Positions 8,756 to 19,864 of a stretch of DNA of 64,000 nucleotides are shown here, piece by piece; within the stretch, counting starts at the first letter, position 1; every line of letters starts with the position of its first letter. The stretch covers positions 2,108,001 to 2,172,000 of the forward strand of contig NZ_CP036298.1 of assembly GCF_007752135.1 (NCBI RefSeq). The letters are read 5' to 3'. Both the position numbers and the translations under genes were made by a program. The notes below the pieces were generated by a model that ran no database searches, was not told the DNA's origin, and saw nothing but the letters and a program-made list of their open reading frames with translations. This stretch comes from Aureliella helgolandensis (lineage in GTDB: Bacteria > Planctomycetota > Planctomycetia > Pirellulales > Pirellulaceae).

Positions 8756-11700
8756 GGTGCCGGCTGTGGCGAGCTTTGCGGACCAGTTGTTTGAAGGAAC
8801 TGCAATAAGTCGGCCATTTGCGTGAGGGAGATTTCTTTCTCCACCCCCTCGGGCATGAGAGACAGAGGACTCGCCTGCAGCAGTTCAATGTCGCTGCGAG
8901 CAATCGTCTTCAGCACTCCGTCCGCCAATTGCAAGATTACCGAATCGCTGGTTTCGGTGGTAATCAGACCAGTCAACGCTTGTCCGTCCGTTGTTAGGAT
9001 GCGGTAGGCGGTGTACTTCGGTTCGACCTTGCCACTAGGATGCAAGATGTCGTAGAGAAGTGCGGTTCGCGGACGATTGCGAGAATCAGCCAAGTCGGGA
9101 CCTACCCGTTGTCCGTTAGCCTCATTCGGCAGGTGACACTTGGCACAATTTTTGGCGAACACTTCGCTCCCCACCCGCGAGCTGCCAATCATCTGAACGG
9201 CTGTTTGGTACTTGGCGAGAACCTCGTCACGGTCGGGGTTGCTCGCGCTGCCGAGAGTTGCGACAGCCAGACTCTGAACCCGTTTGTCCTTGTGTTCCTG
9301 CAATGCCTTCTGTTGATCTAAACTTACGAGATTGGGCGCAATCGTCCCCGCTGCGATAGCCTCGAGCGCTGCGAGTGCGGTGTCCGATCGTCTCCAAAGG
9401 TGCGCCAGCAATGTTTGCTTTTCCTGGGGAGATAGAATGGACCAACTCTCCAGCAGTCTTTCGGCCCTTGCCAAGTTCAGGCGACTTCCCCATGCATTGA
9501 TCAGGGCCATCTTGATTTCTTGGGGTTGGTCGGCGTGCATCCAACGCTCCTGCGCCATGCTATCGCTGACGGGTAATTCGGCCAACAAGGCGATCGCCTC
9601 TTGCCGGGCGGCTAGCGTCTGGTGCGTGTCCGATGCGAAATCGATCGTGGCCTGCACGAACACCGCTACATTTTGCTGTGCTGCGAGCAGAAGTTGTTCC
9701 AAGGTTTTCCGCGTTTTCGAATCGGCCCGGCGCTGTCCCTCGGACAATCCCAACAGCAGGAGAGCTTGCCGCCCTCTGTTCTCAGGTCGAGTGGCCAAGC
9801 GGACCACATGTTCCACCTCTGCAGGATGATTACGCGCTCCTACGATCGAAGCCAAACTGCGTTGCAGGGGACGGGGCGCCGCGCTATCGTCTGCCAGATG
9901 GGATAGTACCTCTCCACTGCACGATTCTACCGATGTCAGCACGGCATCGACCGACAAGTCGCCCGCGTCTGCGCGTTCCGCGATTTTGGCGAGCACGGCT
10001 GGCTTGCGTGGATCCTCGGTTTTTCCTAGGGCCAGGGCCACGCGAAACCGGACAAGCGGACTGGCATCCGCTGCCAGCGCGAGGACTTCTGTCAACAGTT
10101 CGGGAGTGTCCTGCCAAGTCTGACTTGCCAGCACGACTGCGGCGGCGCGCACCTCGGGATGGCTATCCTTCAAACTGTGATTCAGCGTTTCAACGCTCAG
10201 ACTGTCGAGCCCCTGCAGGGTCCACAATGCGTGAAGTCGTGTGAGTGGGGAGTCTGAAGTGGTCGCCAGTGAATTCAAGGCGGGCGCCGCGCCGATGGCT
10301 TGCTCTTCCACCAGCAATTGCTGCCCCATACGGCGTTGCCAACCATTGGAGCTGCTCAAAAGTTGCACCATCTCAGCGACCGTATTCGGCGGAGAGTAGG
10401 CTGCCGCCGTTGAAGGGTTGTCGGCGACAATTCTCCAAATTCTTCCACGATCCTCGCCCGCTCTCCAGTTCAGCTTGGCAGCGATCTCCGGCGGCAAAAA
10501 CTTTGGATGCTCTACCCATAAGCGATACATGTCGGCGAGATACAGCGTTCCATCTGGCGCATTCGCGAAGCTGGATGGTCGAAACCAAGTATCACTGGAC
10601 GCTAGAAAATCTGCATTTTCTTCGCCGCGATGGGAGGCGAGCGCGATTCCATCGCGCCGGACAACAGCCCGGGTCACCAAGTGGCCAATCGGCTCGCAGG
10701 CAAACACACTGCCCTGCATGGCCGCCCCTAATGCGTCTCCCACATAGGCTGTCGTGCCGCAGGCCGAGGTGTGAGTTCCCGCATGGGACAACCAATTGCT
10801 CTTCATGGCCACCAACGGAAAGACTTTAGATTCACCTCCCGAGGGCGCTACATCGTATTGCGATTTGGCGATTGGGTAGTATCGATTGCGTTGCAATTCG
10901 GCATAGGACAGGGGAGCAGCAATGATCGGGTTGCGATTGGTGCTGAACAACCGTTCGCCCCATTCGGTCACGGTGTTTCCATACTGGCCCAATCCGCTCG
11001 CTGGGCCAAATTCCATCGTCCGTGGATCGAATTGAAATTCTGTCCTCGGCAACTTGACCGCCTGTTCGCTCCCCGTACTTGTCACTTCGCCCGGGCCGTA
11101 ATTGAAGTAGATCTTATTATCCAAGCCCCATCGCGGATTGCCGATTTGCATCTGCGGGTGAGCGGGAGAGAAGCCGTCGAACAGCACTTCGCGTTGGTCC
11201 GCACGACCATCGGCATCGGTATCGCGCAACATCAGGATCTGGGTTTGGGCGCAAGCCAGGAGTCCATCGCGAAAGGGCATTAGACTGTGGCAAAAGTTGA
11301 GTTCATCTGCGAACACATGCCGCTTGTCGAGCACCCCGTCGGCATCCGAATCCTCGAGCCACACAATCCGCGACAGCGGAGCCGCCCCGGCCTCGGTAGG
11401 GCCGATCGGATAATCTCCATATTCCGAAACAAACAATCGCCCCTGCCGGTCAAATGCAACGGCAACTGGATCCATCACCAACGGCTCGGCAGCCGCGAGC
11501 TCAACATGGTAGCCGGGTTCTACCCGAAACGACTCGAGCGTTTGTTGGGGAGTCTGAGGCTGACTCTCTTCATCGTCGACCCAATGACGTCCCCCCTGGG
11601 TCTTCTCGATTTCCGAAAGGGAGTCTGAGGTCGAATCTCCGGCCTCGGGGGCAGCGCGATTGGCTAGGTGCGTGATTTCTTCGGGACTCAGACTTCGACT

Positions 11701-13809
11701 GAAGACGGCAATCTCGTCTAGCCGCCCCTCCCAGTTATCCCGGTTGTCGCTGCGCCCTCCTAAAAATAGCTGTGTGCCACGATTGCCTGAGAGATTGGGC
11801 TGCTCCGGCCTGCCCGACGCGGCAGAGGCCTGATGCACGTCAGTGCTCAATTCTAACTGGCCATTGAGGTAGACCTGCCATTGGTCGACGGTTCGCACCA
11901 AGGCGACATGAGCCCAGCTCCACCGCTCGACCTTAGAACTGCTGAATGTGCGGTTCTTTTCGTTGGGGCCCAATTGGAGCACGAGCTTTCCTGCATGTTC
12001 CCCCGCCCCGATCACTCCCAGGTGAACTCCTTGCTCGGTGAGGCCGAAGGGACGGTCTGAGGAATAAAGCCAACCCGACAGTGGGCGGGCATCTTCCGCC
12101 AACCCGTTCCAACACCATAGGCTAATGGTCTGGCTGGGGGAGCTGGCCATTTCTTGCGGGACGCTAGTCACCATGCGTCCGCCTGCAAAGTGAGGGGCGC
12201 GATTCAAGACGGCTCCCTCGGAGAATTCTTCGCCATCAGGGCCTTCTAGATAGAACACCACACCGGGCTCAAAGACCGCATCGTGTTGTCCGCCACTCGC
12301 GTCGTGAGCTAAGGGACCGGCCATTTCATCCAACGGAAAGTAACGCGTGGGAGATAGGCTGTGGATGTATTGGGCCATGGAACTGGCAGGGGGCACTAAG
12401 GGGCGCCGCGGCTCGCCAGCAACCCGTTCTAACAATTCCAGCGCTGCCTCAACAATTTTGGGTTCCGCAGTCGTCTCTAACCCCGCCGAACGGGCTGGCC
12501 AGGTATTGTAGCCGCCTAGTAAGTGCTGCTCAGGAGGTGGGATGTATCCCAGGCTACCGTTGGCCAGCTCGATGACCATCGTGTGCTCTAAGGGGCTTTG
12601 ACGTTTGAGCTTTAAACCGCTCAAGGCGTAGGTCTCATTGGGCGTAGTAGCGATTCCGAATGGTCCGATACGTATCGCTTGAACGACGACGTCGGTGGAT
12701 TTCAATTCGTTCAGTAACACTGCCTCGCGGGCATAGACCTCGGTGATATCTTGGGGTTGGCGTCCTTCCATTGCCTCCATATAAGGCTGAGCCCAGGCCA
12801 GCCGCTCTTGCGACGGCAAGCGATAGTTCAAATGCAGCCGCGTTTCTTCCATGGCGATATCGAGATCCGCTAGATACTCAATCCCATCGACGGCTTGTAG
12901 TGTTCGCTCCACCATTCCATCGACAAAGCCATCGTAGGTTTGATTGGTTCCGTCGCGATAATCCACCCGCCAAATGTCTCCGCTACAACCGTGGGACATG
13001 ATGGCGACAAACGGCGGAGTCGACTCACCGGTATCGCTGAGACTCGTTTCCAATTGTTGGCAATAGTCACCGAAGTAATCAGCTGCGCCACCACCGCCGT
13101 AATAGTGCATCGAAAAATTGGCCAGTAGTGCCAGGGGGCGATCCTCCAAGGTGCGAAAGACGAGCATCGATAGCTCGGGATCTTCGGGACCAGACTCCCC
13201 CGTGACATTTTCCAAGTTGTCGCGCGCCGTGTGCATGCTTGCGCGCACATTCTGATTTCCAAAGGGGTCCAATCGCATCTGATCCGGTCGTAAGATCCAA
13301 CGCCGCAAAGCAGTGAATTGATGCGCGTCGGTGGCTCCCCAACCGACTTTCGCTGGAGTTAGATTGGCGTTCGCTTTCAAAATTGCTTCGGTCAATTTGA
13401 TGCGCAGGTGAGGGAGATAACTAGCATCTGCCTCGGTCCCAAGCGCGCCCATCGCAGCCGGAGCCGTGTGGGTGTGCGTGGAGGAGATCATGATCCGATC
13501 AGCGCGGAGGTCGGATTGCGCCACGACCATCGCCTTAACCTGATCGATTAGATCCTGGGGCAACATGCAACTATCGGTCACGACCATGGCCAGGCGCTGC
13601 TGCCCATCGCCTATCACGATGGCTCGCGCGTAGATGTCCCGCGGTTCGCCCGTCCGACTCAGGATTCCTCCGCTAATCAGCACGGGAAATTTTTCAGGCG
13701 TGATATCGACGGCAGCTGCCCCAACACGCAATTCCGCGTAGAGCACCGTGGGGAACAGGAAAAAGAGGCTGACAGCGGCGAGGAGTATAGAACGCCAGAA
13801 AATATACAT
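8752..13809 (-). CDS. Giant secreted ceramidase-like/LamG/PVC dehydrogenase/cytochrome c fusion
   Basis: About 1685 residues with an N-terminal signal peptide ('ILLAAVSLFFLFPTVLYA'). Domains in order: (1) residues about 25-460, neutral/alkaline ceramidase-like ('VGAAAVDITPEKFPVL', 'SSTHTHTAP', 'HGCSGDIWR'); (2) about 490-700, a LamG/concanavalin-like lectin fold ('ISLWCWNGLA', 'LDEIAVFSRSLSPEEI'); (3) about 760-1110, a PVC-type membrane-bound dehydrogenase beta-propeller ('VAFDRQGRLFVSEYGDYP'); (4) about 1120-1500, HEAT-like repeats; (5) about 1540-1680, a haem-binding domain with 'CAKCH' and 'VGPDLADSRNR'. In planctomycetes the dehydrogenase/HEAT/haem set is common; its fusion to a ceramidase domain is less usual. 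ATG 13827 lies inside a hairpin arm, so ATG 13809 is preferred. The substrate is unknown; lipid or polysaccharide oxidation in the periplasm is an inference. Confidence 0.88.
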   Translation of the reverse strand: MYIFWRSILLAAVSLFFLFPTVLYAELRVGAAAVDITPEKFPVLISGGILSRTGEPRDIYARAIVIGDGQQRLAMVVTDSCMLPQDLIDQVKAMVVAQSDLRADRIMISSTHTHTAPAAMGALGTEADASYLPHLRIKLTEAILKANANLTPAKVGWGATDAHQFTALRRWILRPDQMRLDPFGNQNVRASMHTARDNLENVTGESGPEDPELSMLVFRTLEDRPLALLANFSMHYYGGGGAADYFGDYCQQLETSLSDTGESTPPFVAIMSHGCSGDIWRVDYRDGTNQTYDGFVDGMVERTLQAVDGIEYLADLDIAMEETRLHLNYRLPSQERLAWAQPYMEAMEGRQPQDITEVYAREAVLLNELKSTDVVVQAIRIGPFGIATTPNETYALSGLKLKRQSPLEHTMVIELANGSLGYIPPPEQHLLGGYNTWPARSAGLETTAEPKIVEAALELLERVAGEPRRPLVPPASSMAQYIHSLSPTRYFPLDEMAGPLAHDASGGQHDAVFEPGVVFYLEGPDGEEFSEGAVLNRAPHFAGGRMVTSVPQEMASSPSQTISLWCWNGLAEDARPLSGWLYSSDRPFGLTEQGVHLGVIGAGEHAGKLVLQLGPNEKNRTFSSSKVERWSWAHVALVRTVDQWQVYLNGQLELSTDVHQASAASGRPEQPNLSGNRGTQLFLGGRSDNRDNWEGRLDEIAVFSRSLSPEEITHLANRAAPEAGDSTSDSLSEIEKTQGGRHWVDDEESQPQTPQQTLESFRVEPGYHVELAAAEPLVMDPVAVAFDRQGRLFVSEYGDYPIGPTEAGAAPLSRIVWLEDSDADGVLDKRHVFADELNFCHSLMPFRDGLLACAQTQILMLRDTDADGRADQREVLFDGFSPAHPQMQIGNPRWGLDNKIYFNYGPGEVTSTGSEQAVKLPRTEFQFDPRTMEFGPASGLGQYGNTVTEWGERLFSTNRNPIIAAPLSYAELQRNRYYPIAKSQYDVAPSGGESKVFPLVAMKSNWLSHAGTHTSACGTTAYVGDALGAAMQGSVFACEPIGHLVTRAVVRRDGIALASHRGEENADFLASSDTWFRPSSFANAPDGTLYLADMYRLWVEHPKFLPPEIAAKLNWRAGEDRGRIWRIVADNPSTAAAYSPPNTVAEMVQLLSSSNGWQRRMGQQLLVEEQAIGAAPALNSLATTSDSPLTRLHALWTLQGLDSLSVETLNHSLKDSHPEVRAAAVVLASQTWQDTPELLTEVLALAADASPLVRFRVALALGKTEDPRKPAVLAKIAERADAGDLSVDAVLTSVESCSGEVLSHLADDSAAPRPLQRSLASIVGARNHPAEVEHVVRLATRPENRGRQALLLLGLSEGQRRADSKTRKTLEQLLLAAQQNVAVFVQATIDFASDTHQTLAARQEAIALLAELPVSDSMAQERWMHADQPQEIKMALINAWGSRLNLARAERLLESWSILSPQEKQTLLAHLWRRSDTALAALEAIAAGTIAPNLVSLDQQKALQEHKDKRVQSLAVATLGSASNPDRDEVLAKYQTAVQMIGSSRVGSEVFAKNCAKCHLPNEANGQRVGPDLADSRNRPRTALLYDILHPSGKVEPKYTAYRILTTDGQALTGLITTETSDSVILQLADGVLKTIARSDIELLQASPLSLMPEGVEKEISLTQMADLLQFLQTTGPQSSPQPAP

Positions 13810-13822
13810 CGTAGAAGATCCA

Positions 13823-13876
13823 AGCATGCAGGCGGAAAGGCGGGAGGGGAGACGCGACGTCTCCCCTCTGCATGCT
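13823..13876 (-). terminator. Two-tier inverted repeat after rseP
   Basis: The inner stem is GGGGAGACG-cga-CGTCTCCCC (13846-13866, 9 bp, perfect). The outer stem is AGCATGCAG (13823-13831) with CTGCATGCT (13868-13876). It lies between the rseP stop and the next minus-strand gene and covers that gene's possible ATG at 13827. It could end the dxr-rseP transcript or limit read-through into the giant gene. There is no U-tract. Confidence 0.5.
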
Positions 13877-13929
13877 AGCTACTTCTGGTGCAGATTGCGA
13901 GTCACCCAGTCGGTGAGTCGCCCGATTTC

Positions 13930-16230
13930 TTAGCTCACATTGCGCAGGATATCATTCACAACCACAAAGGCCATGAGGCTCAGTAGCCCCAGAACGCCCA
14001 GCATGGTCAACCGAATCTGCACCGCTTCGTTTACCGGTTTACCAGTAATGAACTCCCACAGCAGGAATACCATGTGGCCCCCATCGAGCGCCGGAATCGG
14101 CAGGAAGTTTAGAATGGCCAAGTTCGCACTCAACAGCGTGAGGAACAACAACAAGCGGGAAACACCAAAGCTGGCTTCGCTCGATGCGGCTTGCACAATG
14201 GCGATGGGGCCACCAACTCCCTTGGCCCCAATGCGACCGGTGACTAGCAATTGCAAGAAGTCTAGCACGTCCGTAAATCGGCGCGCCGTTTCCCCCAATC
14301 CCAACTGAATCGAGCTCAGGAAACTGTCGGTCGTGATGGTATCCATGAGCGGGGAAAGGCCCACCCCTCGTTGATGCCAAAACCAATCTTGGGAGCTGGC
14401 AACTTTCAGTTCAGGCTCCAGAATCTTACCTTCCCGTCGTATGTAACACTTGAACTTTGCACCTTCCGGGACGCCTTGCAGAAAATCATACAGGCAGGCC
14501 ACATTGAACTTGCCTTGCTCGATGGCTTGCTTCTTGAAGGCCTGCTTGCTGAACATCGTGTCGAGTTCTTCCTTGTCCTCGTCGGAGGCGACCCATAAGA
14601 ACTGCTCCAGCTGATCTCCCACGCGAACTTGCTCGCCGGAAATTTCCGGATCGACGTAGCTAATCTTGGAGGTGACCTCGAAGGCAATTCCCAGTCCTCC
14701 CAACGTCAGAGCTCCGTTCAAGCTTGCGATGGGATCGAATTCCGCTTGCTGCGGACCAGCCAGTGTGATTTCGAGGACTTCTCCGGCGGACGATTCTTGA
14801 CTGGCCAGTTGTTCGTCTTCCGCTGGCGATTGGTCGCTCTCGGGTGTGGCCGCCTCGTCTTCGTCGGTCTCCGCCTCTGCGGCTTTAAGATCCAGGGTGA
14901 TGGCTTCCGCAATGGAGTTGGGCGCGCTTCCGCGCCGTACCTTCAAGCGAATCTCTTGCCCGCTCAGGGCTGCAATTTGGGCTGGCAGACGGAGCGCATT
15001 GACGACTGGTTCGTCGTTAACCGCTTCAATGACGTCTCCCACTTTTATACCGCTGGCCTCTCCGATCGAACCCTTTTGCAGGGCCACGACCGGTCCCGGA
15101 GCAAAACCGAGTCCCAACCATTTGACCGGAACGGCAGGCAATTCGACTTGCAACGTTTGGGGAGAACCCTCGGTTCCCTCTGCAGGGCGTTCTACCGTGA
15201 CGGTAACTGGCGTTTCAAAATGAGCTTGGAGACGCGAGGTCAGCTCGGAGCCCAAGATGCCGTCAACGCGAGGGTCGACCGGCAAGGTCTCGTCGTTGAC
15301 GGCAATGATGCGATCTCCAGCTTGCAGATCGGGCTTCACCGACGCCAGTAGCGATACTGGAGAGTAGGGGGTTCCTCCAATGACGGGGGTTGTGGGGGAA
15401 TTGAGCCCAATTCGATAGACGTCGTGATCCAAGCTGTAGTCAGCGGTTGGAATTGCCACCACTTCGATTCTTTTTCCGTCTCGCTCAGCGGCAATGGGGA
15501 ATTCTTTCTTCCCTTGAAAACCACCCATGACGACCGACATGGAAAAATCGGAATAGCGAACTTGAGGATCGTCCTCCTGCCGATCGCCGTAGCGCACGAT
15601 GTGGTCGCCCGTTTGCAGGCCGGTGGACCAGGCGGGGCTGCCGCCATAGGTCGAACCGACGATGGTGGGGGTGTAGGGAACGCCAAAGCGATAGGCCACG
15701 CCAGCCAGCAAAACGGCGAAGATAAGATTCATCACGACGCCAGCAGAGATGATAATCATCCGCTGCCACACGGGCTTGGCTGGAAAACTGCGAGGATCGA
15801 GCTCCGGTTCGTCCGTCCCCTCTTGATCTCCGCCTAGACGAATCTTCTCGTTCTCTTCGGCCGCTTTCCGAGGGTCGTCGTCCTGTCCCAGCATTTTGAC
15901 GTAACCGCCCAAGGGAACGATACCGATACCGTACTCGGTTTCCCCCCACTGAAATTTCCCGAGCGTTCGTGGCAGTTTGATAGGGCCAATAGAAATTGGA
16001 ACATCAAACCCCACGTAAAACTTGTCGCACCGGACGCCAAAGGTCTTGGCCGCCAAGAAGTGTCCCAGTTCGTGCACGAAAATCACGAACCCCAGACCCA
16101 GCGCCACCTGAAAAAATAGCCAAAATTTGGTGACCAAACCACCGAGTGTTGCACCGATGGATGCGCTCTCTGCCAGCAATAATGGCAGGGAGTCCAGGGA
16201 TGGGAACAAGTTGAATCCTTCGACTAGCAT
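13930..16230 (-). CDS. rseP: Site-2 intramembrane protease with multiple PDZ domains
   Basis: A 766-residue member of the M50 RseP/SpoIVFB family. Zinc site 'HELGH' is at 53-57 in the first membrane helix. The second catalytic motif is 'PIPALDGGH' (D716) near the C-terminus, and the last helices follow it. Between them are about three PDZ repeats (near 190-245, 290-350 and 385-445) and an acidic Glu/Gln-rich linker near 450-490. E. coli RseP is about 450 residues, so the periplasmic part is greatly enlarged. The ATG at 16230 overlaps the dxr stop (ATGCTAG), which fixes the start and implies translational coupling. The pairing of dxr and rseP is common in bacteria. It should cleave single-pass membrane substrates such as anti-sigma factors. 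Confidence 0.93.
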   Translation of the reverse strand: MLVEGFNLFPSLDSLPLLLAESASIGATLGGLVTKFWLFFQVALGLGFVIFVHELGHFLAAKTFGVRCDKFYVGFDVPISIGPIKLPRTLGKFQWGETEYGIGIVPLGGYVKMLGQDDDPRKAAEENEKIRLGGDQEGTDEPELDPRSFPAKPVWQRMIIISAGVVMNLIFAVLLAGVAYRFGVPYTPTIVGSTYGGSPAWSTGLQTGDHIVRYGDRQEDDPQVRYSDFSMSVVMGGFQGKKEFPIAAERDGKRIEVVAIPTADYSLDHDVYRIGLNSPTTPVIGGTPYSPVSLLASVKPDLQAGDRIIAVNDETLPVDPRVDGILGSELTSRLQAHFETPVTVTVERPAEGTEGSPQTLQVELPAVPVKWLGLGFAPGPVVALQKGSIGEASGIKVGDVIEAVNDEPVVNALRLPAQIAALSGQEIRLKVRRGSAPNSIAEAITLDLKAAEAETDEDEAATPESDQSPAEDEQLASQESSAGEVLEITLAGPQQAEFDPIASLNGALTLGGLGIAFEVTSKISYVDPEISGEQVRVGDQLEQFLWVASDEDKEELDTMFSKQAFKKQAIEQGKFNVACLYDFLQGVPEGAKFKCYIRREGKILEPELKVASSQDWFWHQRGVGLSPLMDTITTDSFLSSIQLGLGETARRFTDVLDFLQLLVTGRIGAKGVGGPIAIVQAASSEASFGVSRLLLFLTLLSANLAILNFLPIPALDGGHMVFLLWEFITGKPVNEAVQIRLTMLGVLGLLSLMAFVVVNDILRNVS

Positions 16231-17411
16231 TGAGCTGCCCACTTGAGTGTCTCCTCTCGCGCCCATCGGTCTAAGCGCATCAGTTCATCGAGTCCAGGAC
16301 TCGGGGTGTAATGGTGTTGATCTAATATTCGCCGGCACCCGGCGACTATTTCTGGAAAACGAAGTTCACCAGACAAAAATAGTTCTACGGCAGCTTCATT
16401 GGCAGCGTTCACAACCACGCCACAAGTTCCTCCACGCTTCGCGACCTCCCAGCCAAGCTCCAGGGCGGGAAATCGCTCCTCGTCCGCGGGCTCTAAGTCC
16501 AGCGTCCAGGGTTGTCGCCAATCCATTTTAGGGCATGGACAGGCAATTCGGTCAGGGTAGGTGAGCGCATATTGTATGGGAAGTCGCATATCGGGCGGAC
16601 TGAGTTGAGCCAGGACGCTGCCATCGGTGAACTCCACGAAGGAATGAATGATCGATTGCGGATGGACGACGACCGAGATCTTGTCGGCAGGCAGATCGAA
16701 CAACCAGCGGGCTTCGATCACTTCCAAGGCTTTGTTCATCATCGTGGCAGAATCGATGCTGATCTTGCGCCCCATCTGCCACGTCGGATGGGCCAGGGCA
16801 TCTTCGACCGAGGCGTCGGCCATCTGAGCGGAGGTCCAGGTTCGAAAGGGGCCACCGCTAGCGGTTAGCACGATGCGCTCCACCTCGCGTTTGGAGCCCG
16901 CTTGCAAGGCTTGGAAGATGGCGCTGTGCTCGCTGTCGACCGGGACCATCTCTCCCCCACTTTGGCGGAGTGCGTCTGTCACCAGTCCCCCAGCCACCAC
17001 TAATGTCTCTTTGTTGGCGAGGGCCAGACGCTTGCCAGCCTGAGCGGCCGCCAGGGTACTCATCAATCCCGCCGATCCGACAATGGCCGCCACGACGGTG
17101 TCGACGGACGGATCTTGGGCGAGGCGTACCAAGGCATCGGGGCCGACCAGCAATTCACAGCCTGGCGGGAGTCGCGAGCGGTCACAACCACGCGCCGCCT
17201 CGGCACAGGTCGCCACCATATAATGCGGCTGGAAATCCTGCAGCGTGCCGGCTAGTTCTAAAATGCGAGAGTGGGCCGATGCACCCCACAGGTGCCATGG
17301 CTCCCCCAGCTCGCGGACCACTTCCAGCGTCGCCGCACCGATGCTCCCCGTCGCTCCCAGCACGGCTATCGAATTTTTAGGCTTGGTCGAACTAGAAATG
17401 GGTTTGAGCAC
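16224..17411 (-). CDS. dxr: 1-deoxy-D-xylulose 5-phosphate reductoisomerase
   Basis: A 395-residue enzyme of the non-mevalonate isoprenoid pathway that converts DXP to 2-C-methyl-D-erythritol 4-phosphate with NADPH. The N-terminal dinucleotide motif 'GATGSIG' is at 19-25. 'ALANKETLV' and the metal/substrate motif '[11 protein letters not shown]' are present, as are '[17 protein letters not shown]' and '[14 protein letters not shown]'. The length is normal. The start codon is GTG. It is the first gene of a dxr-rseP operon; its stop overlaps the rseP start. The divergent ftsH gene shares the upstream region. Confidence 0.96.
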   Translation of the reverse strand: MLKPISSSTKPKNSIAVLGATGSIGAATLEVVRELGEPWHLWGASAHSRILELAGTLQDFQPHYMVATCAEAARGCDRSRLPPGCELLVGPDALVRLAQDPSVDTVVAAIVGSAGLMSTLAAAQAGKRLALANKETLVVAGGLVTDALRQSGGEMVPVDSEHSAIFQALQAGSKREVERIVLTASGGPFRTWTSAQMADASVEDALAHPTWQMGRKISIDSATMMNKALEVIEARWLFDLPADKISVVVHPQSIIHSFVEFTDGSVLAQLSPPDMRLPIQYALTYPDRIACPCPKMDWRQPWTLDLEPADEERFPALELGWEVAKRGGTCGVVVNAANEAAVELFLSGELRFPEIVAGCRRILDQHHYTPSPGLDELMRLDRWAREETLKWAAQC

Positions 17412-17767
17412 GAAGGAGAGTGGCTATCTAATGGCTGTTGGAGAGTGGAGGAATGGGTGGTTGGAGACAACTCCGCCAGGAACTTTTGCCTGGTTCTGTC
17501 GTATTCCGGCAGTGCGTGCGACGCACCCAATTGGTGCCAATCTTCGTTTGATCGCAGCGACTATAAAGCCTGCCACTCATGGGAGCAATACAATCGTAAC
17601 GAATGCGGCCTTTTCCGCTCAGACTTTCGACCCAGTCCCGTCATTAAAACGTACGATTCGTATACTCTTGTAACGTAGGCCGCGCATCGCGTTCACTTTA
17701 CCCCCCTTTGGTATAGCGTGCAGCCTTTGCCAATCCCCCTCAACTAACGCAGACTTACAGGTGCAGC
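17412..17767. other. Divergent promoter region between dxr and ftsH
   Basis: About 355 bp without a supported gene. A -10-like TATACT occurs at 17661 on the plus strand, about 100 bases before the ftsH ATG, but no good -35 hexamer lies 16-18 bases upstream, so it is not called as a promoter. Confidence 0.4.
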
Positions 17768-19864
17768 ATGTCGAACCAAGACGATCCAGAAAAGAAGGGC
17801 GAGGGCAAAGCTAGCAATTGGGTATGGTACCTCGTACTGACTTGCATCATCTTGCTTTCGGTAGGAGTCTTTTTCGTGCAGAATTCCATTCTGCGACTGA
17901 AATACCCCGACCTTATGCGGCTCTTGTCCGAAACGCGATACGTCGAAAAAGGCTCCACCGAGCTCCTGCTAACCACGCCTGGCGAGGATGGCCAAACCGT
18001 TGCGCGGACCGGTTCGGTCGTCATTCGCAATAGTGCTCAGCCAGATCGCACGATTACTCTCTCCAAAATTCGCGATGTGCGGATCGATGAGACGACCATT
18101 ACAGGAATGGTGCACCAAGTCGTCAGGCAGGGGGATAAAGAGACCTCCAGTGGTGATACGCCATTTCGCTCCAACAAGGACAGTTCTGACGAAACGGCCA
18201 ATGAGCTACGGCACGCTCTAGATCGCAGTAAAGTCAACTGGGAATTCTCCGATGGTCCCGGGTTCATGAACCAGTATGGACCGGTGCTGATCATGATCGG
18301 AGCGATTTTCCTGATTATGATGTTTGCCGCCCGTCGGATGTCTGGCATCGGCTCCCCCATGTCGTTCGGTCGCTCACGGGGCAAGCTCTACGCCCAAGAC
18401 GATATTGGCATCACTTTTGAAGACATCGCGGGTGTCGAAGAGGCGGTAGAAGAGGTCCGCGAAATTGTGGACTTCCTCAAGTATCCTGAAAAATATCAGC
18501 GTTTAGGTGGACGGATTCCCAAGGGGGTGTTGCTGGTCGGCCCACCCGGAACCGGTAAAACCCTTCTTGCCAAGGCGATTGCCGGCGAAGCGGGAGTTCC
18601 ATTTTTCAGCCTATCCGGCAGCGACTTTGTCGAAATGTTCGTGGGCGTAGGTGCTGCCCGCGTTCGGGACATGTTCCAACAAGCCAGTGCCAAGGCGCCG
18701 TGCATCATTTTCATCGATGAACTCGATGCGTTGGGCAAGAGTCGCAGTGGAAACAGTGTGGGGGTGCATGACGAACGAGAGCAGACACTCAATGCGCTTC
18801 TCGTTGAAATGGATGGCTTTGGCGCCAATGTCGGCATCATTATCATCGCTGCAACCAACCGTCCCGAAACCTTAGACCCTGCTCTCTTGCGACCAGGCCG
18901 TTTTGACCGCAACGTGCTAGTCGATCGCCCCGACAAATCGGGCCGAGCCGATATCCTCAAGGTGCACGTCAAGAACGTCAAACTGGGCACGGACGTTGAT
19001 TTGCAACATATCGCATCGATTACCAGCGGGTTCAGTGGTGCAGACCTCGGCAATCTGGTCAATGAAGCGGCGTTGTTGGCTGCTCGTAAGGGTAAGAATA
19101 CGGTGGGCCAGCCCGAATTCGACGAAGGCGTTGAGCGTGTTACGGCAGGCCTGGAAAAGAAGAGTCGCATCATGGACGAGGAGGAAAAGCGACGTGTGGC
19201 CTACCACGAAGCGGCTCACGCTCTGGTCGCCTGCTCGTTGCCCGATACCGATCCGGTGCACAAGGTCTCGATCATCCCTCGCGGCTTAGCTGCCTTGGGG
19301 TACACCATGCAGCGCCCCGCCGGTGAACGCTTCCTGATGACCCAGGCAGAGCTGGAAGCTCAGATGCAAGTTTTGTTGGCTGGGACGCTGGCCGAAGAAA
19401 TTGTGTTTAAAGACATTAGCACCGGAGCTCAGAACGATCTGGAACGCGCTTCAGCCATTGCACGCAGCATGGTCATGGAGTTTGGCATGAGCCGCCTGGG
19501 GAGAGTCAATTATCGCGAAAGCGGTCGTACGCCATTCCTGGGACGCGGTGGCGGAGAGGCCGGTGTGCGTGATCACAGTGAACAAACCGCCCGTGAAATC
19601 GATGAAGAGGTTCGCCGCATCGTCGATGATATGCTGCAGAAGGCTCGTCAGATCTTACTCGAACGCCGGCAAGCTCTGGAAAGCATTACCGATCGTCTGA
19701 TCGAAATCGAAGTCATGGATGCGGAGGAACTCAACCGTCTCATTGATGAGACTATCCCCGGTCCACGCTTCAAACCAGGAACTCAAGGTATCTCTCGCGA
19801 TGCACCCGTTGCACCGGAGACGCCCTCAACCAACATCAATCCAGCGAGCGATACCGCTTCTTAA
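17768..19864 (+). CDS. ftsH: ATP-dependent zinc metalloprotease FtsH
   Basis: A 698-residue membrane-anchored AAA+ protease for quality control and regulated proteolysis. The first membrane helix is near 18-38 and the second near 170-188, with a periplasmic domain between. Walker A 'GPPGTGKT' is at 258-265 and Walker B 'IIFIDELD' at 313-320. The second region of homology holds '[19 protein letters not shown]'. The zinc site is 'HEAAH' at 480-484 (HEAGH in E. coli) and '[13 protein letters not shown]' supplies the third ligand. The length is slightly above the usual 610-650 because of an extended periplasmic part and a Pro/Thr-rich tail. Its 3' end overlaps the convergent LEPR gene by 29 bp. 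Confidence 0.97.
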   Translation: MSNQDDPEKKGEGKASNWVWYLVLTCIILLSVGVFFVQNSILRLKYPDLMRLLSETRYVEKGSTELLLTTPGEDGQTVARTGSVVIRNSAQPDRTITLSKIRDVRIDETTITGMVHQVVRQGDKETSSGDTPFRSNKDSSDETANELRHALDRSKVNWEFSDGPGFMNQYGPVLIMIGAIFLIMMFAARRMSGIGSPMSFGRSRGKLYAQDDIGITFEDIAGVEEAVEEVREIVDFLKYPEKYQRLGGRIPKGVLLVGPPGTGKTLLAKAIAGEAGVPFFSLSGSDFVEMFVGVGAARVRDMFQQASAKAPCIIFIDELDALGKSRSGNSVGVHDEREQTLNALLVEMDGFGANVGIIIIAATNRPETLDPALLRPGRFDRNVLVDRPDKSGRADILKVHVKNVKLGTDVDLQHIASITSGFSGADLGNLVNEAALLAARKGKNTVGQPEFDEGVERVTAGLEKKSRIMDEEEKRRVAYHEAAHALVACSLPDTDPVHKVSIIPRGLAALGYTMQRPAGERFLMTQAELEAQMQVLLAGTLAEEIVFKDISTGAQNDLERASAIARSMVMEFGMSRLGRVNYRESGRTPFLGRGGGEAGVRDHSEQTAREIDEEVRRIVDDMLQKARQILLERRQALESITDRLIEIEVMDAEELNRLIDETIPGPRFKPGTQGISRDAPVAPETPSTNINPASDTAS

